Source of the DNA: Apodemus sylvaticus
Taxonomy: Eukaryota; Chordata; Mammalia; Rodentia; Muridae
Length of the DNA stretch: 64,000 bases
Direction: 5' to 3'
NCBI RefSeq assembly: GCF_947179515.1
Contig: NC_067472.1
Location: 160,934,761-160,998,760 of the forward strand
The notes under the pieces: generated by a model
What the model was told of the DNA's origin: nothing
What the model saw: the letters and a program-made list of their open reading frames with translations, nothing else
Databases searched by the model: none
Translations under genes and position numbers: made by a program
Part shown: one piece after another, positions 57,641 to 64,000 of the stretch
Layout of the letters: each line of letters begins with the position of its first letter
Numbering within the stretch: the first letter of the stretch is position 1

Positions 57641-60600
57641 ATTTCCAGAGTGGTTGTACCAATTTGCGACCCCACCAGCAGTGGAGGAGTGTTCCTCTTT
57701 CTCCACACCCTCTCCAACACCTGCTGTCTCCTGAATTTTTAATCTTAGCCATTCTGACTGGTGTAAGATGAAATCTTAGGGTTGTTTTGATTTGCATTTC
57801 CCTAATGACTAATGAAGTTGAGCATTTTTAAGATGCTTATCCGCCATCCGAAGTTCTTCAGGTGAGAATTCTTTGTTTAACTCTGTACCCCATTTTTTAA
57901 TAGGGTTGTTTGGTTTTCTGGAGTCTAACTTCTTGAGTTCTTTATATATATTGGATATTAGCCCTCTATCTGATGTAGGATTGGTGAAGATCTTTTCCCA
58001 ATTTGTTGGTTGCCGATTTGTCCTCTTGATGGTGTCCTTTGCCTTACAGAAACTTTGTAATTTTATGAGGTCCCATTTGTCAATTCTTGCTCTTAGAGCA
58101 TACGCTATTGGTGTTCTGTTCAGAAACTTTCTCCCTGTACCGATGTCCTCAAGGGTCTTCCCCAGTTTCTTTCTATTAGCTTCAGAGTGTCTGGCTTTAT
58201 GTGGAGGTCCTTGATCCATTTGGATTTGAGCTTAGTACAAGGAGACAAGGATGGATCAATTCGCATTCTTCTGCATGCTGACCTCCAGTTGAACCAGCAC
58301 CATTTGTTGAAAAGGCTATCTTTTTTCCATTGGATGTTTTCAGCCTCTTTGTCGAGGATCAAGTGGCCATAGGTGTGTGGGTTCATTTCTGGATCTTCAA
58401 TCCTGTTCCATTGATCCTCCTGCCTGTCACTGTACCAATACCATGCAGTTTTTGACACTATTGCTCTGTAGTATTGCTTGAGGTCAGGGATACTGATTCC
58501 CCCAGATTTTCTTTTGTTGCTGAGAATAGTTATACCTATCCTGGGTTTTTTGTTGTTCCAGATGAATTTGATAATTGCTCTTTCTAACTCTGTGAAGAAT
58601 TGAGTTGGGATTTTGATGGGTATTGCATTGAATCTATATAGTGCTTTAGGCAAAATGGCCATTTTAACTATATTGATTCTACCGATCCATGAGCATGGGA
58701 GGTTTTCCCATTTTTTGAGGTCTTCTTCCATTTCTTTCTGTAGAGTCTTGAAGTTCTTGTCATACAGATCTTTCACATGTTTGGTAAGAGTCAGCCCAAG
58801 ATACTTTATACTGTTTGTGGCTATTGTGAAGGGGGTCATTTCCCTAATTTCTTTCTCAGCCTGCTTATCCTTTGAGTATAGGAAGGCCACTGATTTGCTT
58901 GAGTTGATTTTATAACCTGCCACTTTGCTGAAGTTGTTTATCAGCTGTAGGAGCTCTCTAGTGGAGTTCTTTGGGTCACTTAGGTAGACAATCATGTCAT
59001 CTGCAAATAATGATAGTTTGACTTCTTCCTTTCCAATTTGTATCCCTTTGACCTCCTTATGTTGTAGAATTGCCCGAGCTAGTACCTCAAGTACAATATT
59101 GAAAAGATAAGGAGAAAGGGGGCAGCCTTGTCTGGTCCCTGATTTCAGTGGGATTGCTTCAAGTTTCTCTCCATTTAGTTTGATGCTGGCTAGCGGTTTG
59201 CTGTATATTGCTTTTACTATGTTTAGGTATGGGCCGTGAATTCCTGTTCTCTCCAAGACTTTAAGCATGAAGGGATGCTGAATTTTGTCAAATGCTTTTT
59301 CAGCATCCAATGAAATGACCATGTGGTTTTGTTCTTTGAGTTTGTTTATGTAGTGGATTGTATTGATGGATTTCCGTATATTGAACCAACCCTGCATTCC
59401 CGGGATAAAGCCTACTTGATCGTGGTGGATGATCGTTTTGATGTGTTCTTGGATTCTGTTGGCAAGAATTTTATTGAGTATTTTTGCATCGATGTTCATA
59501 AGGGAAATTGGTCTGAAGTTCTCTTTCGTTGTTGGATCTTTTTGTGGCTTTGGTATCAGCGTAATTGTGGCTTCGTAGAAGGAATTGGGTAGTGTTCCTT
59601 CTGTTTCTATTTTGTGGAATAGTTTGAAGAGTATTGGTGTTAACTCTTCTTTGAAGGTCTGGTAGAATTCTGCACTGAAGCCATCTGGTCCTGTGCTTTT
59701 TTTGGTTGGAAGACTTTCTATGACTCCTTCTATTTCTTTAGGCATTATGGGACTCTTTAGATGGTCTAGTTGGTCCTGATTTAATTTTGGTATTTGGTAT
59801 CTGTCAAGGAAATTGTCCATTTCCTCCAGATTCTCCAGTTGTGTTGAGTACAGGCTCTTGTAGTAGGATCTGATGATTTTTTGGATTTCCTCAGTTTCCG
59901 TTGTTATATCTCCCTTTTCATTTCTAAGTTTGTTAATTTGGATACTTTCTCTGTGCCCTTTGGTCAGTCTGGCTAAGGGTTTATCTATCTTGTTGATTTT
60001 CTCAAAGAACCAGCTCCTGGTTTTGCTGATTTTTTGTATGGTTCTCTTTGTTTCTACTTGATTGATTTCGGCCCTGAGTTTGATGATTTCCTGCCTTCTA
60101 CTCCTCCTGGGCGAAATAGCTTCTTTTTGTTCTAGGGCTTTCAGGTGTGTCATTAAGCTGGTAATGTATGCTCTCTCCATTTTCTTTTTGGAGGCACTCA
60201 GGGCTATGAGTTTTCCTCTTAGCACTGCTTTCATTGTGTCCCATAGATTTGGGTATGTTGTGTTTTCATTTTCATTGTGTTCTAAAAAGTCTTTAATTTC
60301 TTTCTTTCTTTCTTCCTTGACCAAGGTATCATTGAGTAGAGTATTGTTCAGTTTCCACGTGTATGTGGGTTTTCTGTTGTTTCTGTTGCTATTGAAGACC
60401 ACTTTTACTCCATAGTGATCAGATAGGAGGCATGGGATTAGTTCTATCTTCTTATATTTGTTGAGGTCTGTCTTGTGACCAATTATATGGTCGATTTTGG
60501 AGAAGGTAGCATGAGGTGCTGAGAAAAAGGTATATTCTTTTGTTTTAGGATAGAATGTTCTATATATATCTGTTAAATCTAATTGGTCCAAAGCTTCAAT

Positions 60601-61104
60601 TAGTTTTATTGTGTCCCTGTTTAGTTTCTGTTTTCCTGATCGGTCCATTGAGGAAAGTGCAGTGTTGAAGTCACCCACAATTATTGTGTTAGGTGCAATG
60701 TGTGCTTTTAGTTTTAATAAAGTTTCTTTTATGAAAGAGGGTGCCCTTGCATTTGGGGCATAGATGTTCAGGATTGACAGTTCTTCTTTTTGTATTTTTC
60801 CTTTGACCAGCAAGAAGTGTCCCTCGGGGTCTCTTTTGATGACTTTGGGTTGAAAGTCAATTTTATCTGATATTAAAATGACTACTCCAGCTTGTTTCCT
60901 GAGAACATTTGCTTGTAAAATTGTCTTCCAGCCTTTTACTCTAAGGTAGTGTTTGTCTTTGACCCTGAGGTGTGTTTCCTGTAAGCAGCAAAATGTAGGA
61001 TCCTGTTTACGTATCCAGTCAGTTAGTCTGTGTCTTTTTATTGGGGCATTAAGTCCATTGATGTTAAGAGATATTAAGGAATAGTGATTGTTACTTCCTA
61101 TCAT
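57641..61104 (-). pseudogene. L1-i ORF2: 994 open codons, then frameshifts and truncation
   Basis: Endonuclease/reverse-transcriptase protein. Endonuclease residues N14, E43, D145, N147, D205 and H230 are all present. In the reverse transcriptase, D600 (SLDAEKAFD) and the FADD box at 700-703 are present. The frame is open to 58120 in total. A 1-base loss in a T-run at about 58172 changes the last ~16 residues, and the true frame continues at 58219-57809. A second 1-base loss at about 57826 shifts it again. In the last piece the Cys-rich motif reads CWWGR instead of CWWGC. Sequence then runs into L1-h. Catalysis may be intact on paper, but C-terminal function is unlikely. Confidence 0.92.
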
Positions 61105-61163
61105 TTTTGACGTTATTTTTTAAATTTGAATGCTTAACTTCTTTTGGGTTTGATGAAAGGTTA

Positions 61164-62435
61164 CTATCTTGCTTTTTCCAGGGTGAAGTTTCCCTCCTTG
61201 TGTTGGTGTTGTCCTCCTATTATCCTTTTTAGGGCTGGGTTTGTGGATAGATATTGGGTAAACTTGGTTTTGTCATGAAATATCTTAGTTTCTCCATCTA
61301 TGGTGATTGAGAGTTTTGCTGGATATAGTAGTTTTGGTTGGCATTTGTGTTCTCTTAGAGTCTGCATGAGATCTGCCCAGGACCTTCTAGCCTTCATATT
61401 CTCAGGTGAAAAGTCTGCTGTGATTCTGATAGGTCTTCCTTTATATGTTACTTGGCCTTTTTCTCTTACTACCTTTAGTATTCTTTCTTTGTTTAGAACA
61501 TTTGGTGTTTTGATTATTATGTGACGGGAAGTATTTCTGTTCTGGTCCAGTCTGTTTGGAGTTCTGTAGGCTTCTTGTATATTCATGGGCATCTCTCTCT
61601 TTAGGTTAGGGAAGTTTTCTTCCATAATTTTATTGAAGATGTTTGCTGGCCCTTTAAGTTGTAAATCTTCACTCTCATCTATGCCTATAATCCTTAGGTT
61701 TGGTCTTCTCATTGTGTCCTGGATTTCCTGGATATTTTGGGTTACAAGCTTTTTGCATTTTGCATTTTCTTTAACTGTTGAATCCATGGTTTCTATGGAA
61801 TCTTCAGCATCTGAGATTCTTTCTTCTATCTCTTGTATTCTGTTGTTGATATTTGCATCTATGTCCCCTGATTTCTTCCCAAGGCTTTCTATCTCCAAAG
61901 TTGTCTCCCTTTGAGTTTTCTTAGTTGTTTCTACTTCTGATTTTAGATCCTGGATGGTTTTGCTTAGCTCCTTCACTTGCATGTTTGTGTTTTCCTGTAA
62001 TTCTTTAAGAGATTTTTGTGTTTCCTCTTTCATGACCTCAGCCTGTTGACCAAAGTTCTCCTGTATTTCTTTAAGAGATTTTTGTGTTTCGTCTTTCATG
62101 ACCTCAGCCTGTTGACCAAAGTTCTCCTGTATTTCTTTAAGTGTTTTTTGCATTTCCTCCTTGTTGGCTTTTGTATTCTCCTGGATTTCTTTCAATGATT
62201 TTTGTGTTTCCCTTGCAAGGGCTTCTAACTTTTGATCCATTTTCTCCTGAATTTCTTTAAGTATGTCCTTCATGTGTTCCTGTACCAGCATCATGACCAG
62301 TGATTTTAAATCCAAATCTTGTTTTATTGGTGTGATGGGGTATCCAGGACATGTTGGTAGAGGAGAATTGGGTTCAGATGTTGCCATATTGCCCTGATTT
62401 CTGTTAGTGACGTTCCTGCGTTTGCCTTTTGCCAT
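61164..62435 (-). CDS. L1-i ORF1 protein, intact (423 aa)
   Basis: RNA-binding nucleic-acid chaperone of the L1 ribonucleoprotein. Basic N-terminus at 1-15; Pro-rich stretch (SPLPTCPGYPITP) at about 24-36; long coiled coil at about 45-240 that would drive trimerisation; RRM-like domain at about 246-322 (NLRIIGIDES, PNRLDQNRNTSRHIIIKTP); C-terminal domain at about 323-405 (REKGQVTYKGRPIRI, LSITIDGETKIFHD). Residues 100-121 and 122-143 are a tandem 22-residue repeat encoded by a 66-bp duplication, present in L1-c but single in L1-b. No internal stop. ATG context and length match the other copies. Confidence 0.95.
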   Translation of the reverse strand: MAKGKRRNVTNRNQGNMATSEPNSPLPTCPGYPITPIKQDLDLKSLVMMLVQEHMKDILKEIQEKMDQKLEALARETQKSLKEIQENTKANKEEMQKTLKEIQENFGQQAEVMKDETQKSLKEIQENFGQQAEVMKEETQKSLKELQENTNMQVKELSKTIQDLKSEVETTKKTQRETTLEIESLGKKSGDIDANINNRIQEIEERISDAEDSIETMDSTVKENAKCKKLVTQNIQEIQDTMRRPNLRIIGIDESEDLQLKGPANIFNKIMEENFPNLKREMPMNIQEAYRTPNRLDQNRNTSRHIIIKTPNVLNKERILKVVREKGQVTYKGRPIRITADFSPENMKARRSWADLMQTLREHKCQPKLLYPAKLSITIDGETKIFHDKTKFTQYLSTNPALKRIIGGQHQHKEGNFTLEKAR

Positions 62436-63646
62436 CTAGTTCTCACTGGTGTTAGTTTGTCTTGTCAGTGCTGGACTCACCAGTGCAAGCTGCCCCTTCC
62501 CAGTTGGCCTCTGGTGCACAGCTTACCTCCTGCACTGCTTGTAGACAGGGTGCTGTTGCCCAGGCTGTTCAGATCCCAAAGCAGGCACCCGAAGGCTCCC
62601 GCTGGGGCCCGCTGGATTCACTGGAGCACACTGACTTCTCCCAGCTGGCCGCCAGGAAGCCCAGCTAGCCACTTGCAGGACTAGGAGATGTGGTGCTGCC
62701 GCCCAGGCTGATCTGGTTCCGGAAGCAGAGAGAGTAGAGCTGAGGGCTTCCGCCTGAGGCCTTGCCCCAGATTGTGTCTGTGGACCAGATGGAGCCTGTG
62801 TGCACCCCCAGGGAGTGCCGATGGTGTATGCTGCTGTGACCTCCCCTGTGTTCTGCTCACTCCGCTGGGCAGCCGACCCGCCAACCGGGCTGTCGCACAC
62901 AAGGTTAGCCTGGCCGCCCAGTCCCTGAGTCCAGGCAAAAGCCTGGGAGGCCAAGGTCCGAGAAAGTTCCCCTAGGGCTATGACTGTAAATTGAGTCTGC
63001 CAGGTGACTAAGATGGCGGGCGTGCATGCCTGCGCTCCCTGAAAGCGCTGGGAGAGTCTGCTGTGCTAACAACCTCCTGGGCGGGTTGACTCACAGATGG
63101 CCCACCAAGCCGCCCCATTCTTGGGGTCAGTACTGTGCCTTTTGGGGCCTAGACCCCCGCTTTGTTAGCCTCAGGCTATGCCTGTTACAGGTCTGCCCGC
63201 CAGAGCTCTCTGTCGTCCTGCAGGCAAAATGGTGGCGCGCGCACAGGCCTGGACAAAAAACCTCCTGGCTGAGTTGGCACCCCGATGCCCCCCCGACCAG
63301 CCCAGGGCCTGGGTGCAGGCCAATGCCCGTCGGGCTCAGACCACCGCGGTGTTGGCCTCGGATTATGTTTGTGTACCTCAGTCTGTCCGATCCCTGGAGT
63401 CCAAAACCAAAATGGATGCACCTCTCCTGATTGGTGGGAGGCCGAGTTCTGAAGTGGCTTCCGTGCAGGAAAGGCGCCGCACAACTGCAGCTGCTTGCCG
63501 CCCAGCTGGTCAGCGAAGGTCAGTGGTCGTGGGCGCAGGGCCTAACTGGACCCTGTGTCGCCTTGGTTCCACTGCTGATGGCCCTTCAGCTGGACCAGCC
63601 ACTGCTGCACTGCTGCTGCCGCTGCTGCTGCCGCTTCCACCGCTGT
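62436..63646 (-). promoter_or_regulatory. L1-i 5' UTR (presumed L1 promoter)
   Basis: About 1.2 kb, GC- and CpG-rich, starting on the minus strand with a GCAGCAGCAGCGGCAGC-type triplet run. Homologous along its length to the L1-c 5' UTR, but where L1-c has a long G-run near 22100 the equivalent here (near 63285) is short. The promoter role is inferred from family position. Confidence 0.7.
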
Positions 63647-64000
63647 ATCTCTTAGCCTCCAGATAAGGATCACAGTTTAGAATTGCAGTTCATTCCAGAG
63701 ATAGTCAAATTGACAACCAGGAATAGCAACTACAGAATGTTTCCATAGTGTCCTGCAGTGCAGTGGCATGTTCTAGAGATGCCAGAGACCATGTGAGCAG
63801 GCACATCATTTGTGGATGAACATTTCAGAGTGTTTGGATAACCCCTGCAGATTTGATGTCCTATGAAAGGTAGAGCTATATAAGACAGCAGATAAGAGAT
63901 TTACAAGGCATCCATGACTTATATTAGTGGACACCGAAGCCCTTACATAAGTGTCTGATTCTTACTGAGCAAAATGTTTGTAATAATAAACTGACCACTG
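63647..64000. other. Non-coding flank
   Basis: Nothing recognised. Confidence 0.4.

Larger units (their letters stand above)
57641..63646 (-). mobile_element. L1-i, near-full-length L1 lacking its 3' end
   Basis: 5' UTR 63646-62436, ORF1 62435-61164 (intact), 59-bp spacer, ORF2 61104-57641. The last ~120 codons of ORF2, the 3' UTR and the poly(A) are missing, replaced by L1-h at about 57641. It is the best-preserved L1 in the window. Confidence 0.95.

Noticed and set aside
60062..60415. Long hydrophobic open frames antisense to L1 ORF2 (also 24986-25339, 9704-10057, 58613-58915 and similar)
   Set aside because: They recur at the same place in every L1 copy and are the complement of ORF2 coding sequence; no independent start, signal or conservation beyond ORF2.
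54326..63646. Treating L1-h and L1-i as a single element
   Set aside because: The order of ORF2 segments is wrong (C-terminal codons followed by endonuclease codons), and the two parts differ in divergence.

Overview
This window looks like nuclear DNA from a mouse-lineage (murine) rodent. The evidence is the mix of repeats: B1, B2 and B3 SINEs, Lx-type L1 3' ends, and many L1 copies of the kind found in Mus and close relatives. I see no complete conventional protein-coding gene and no RNA gene. About two thirds of the sequence is LINE-1. The AT-rich, L1-dense character would fit an L1-rich chromosome such as the X, but chromosomal position cannot be read from the sequence.

Layout. 1-1.36 kb: unique sequence, then two short-period minisatellites. 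1.36-12.77 kb: a minus-strand L1 cluster inserted into the second minisatellite, whose repeat pattern resumes at 12.77 kb. The cluster holds an older, rearranged L1 (L1-a) and a full-length L1 (L1-b) with a 16-bp target-site duplication and a tandem 5' UTR monomer of about 311 bp. 12.98-13.94 kb: an Lx-type 3' UTR carrying an expanded GAA tract. 14.1-15.7 kb (minus strand): the only non-transposon coding candidate, a 342-codon open exon-like stretch broken by one in-frame TAG, with a degenerate partial second copy just downstream. 16.7-21.6 kb: short L1 and SINE pieces and a solo LTR. 21.77-28.35 kb: full-length plus-strand L1-c. 29.77-36.24 kb: near-full-length minus-strand L1-d with a solo LTR inside. 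38.15-45.3 kb: plus-strand L1-e/L1-f, a mosaic with nested L1 3' ends. 45.3-54.3 kb: mostly AT-rich non-coding DNA with old L1 3' ends, one older minus-strand L1 (L1-g), a 63-bp duplication and a TTTC microsatellite. 54.3-63.65 kb: minus-strand L1-h fused to L1-i. L1-i has an intact ORF1 and an ORF2 open for 994 codons.

L1 biology. L1-b, L1-c and L1-i share one ORF1 N-terminal type. L1-d and L1-e share another. All carry very similar ORF2 sequences. L1-c and L1-i also share an in-frame 66-bp duplication in the ORF1 coiled coil. L1-i keeps all the endonuclease and reverse-transcriptase catalytic residues I could place, but it has lost its 3' end and has C-terminal frameshifts, so no element here looks able to move by itself.

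I found no clear new multi-gene system. The items most worth a second look are the unrecognised repeat-rich exon at 14.7-15.7 kb, the 311-bp L1 monomers, the minisatellite split by an L1 cluster, and an exact 59-bp inverted templated copy inside L1-h.
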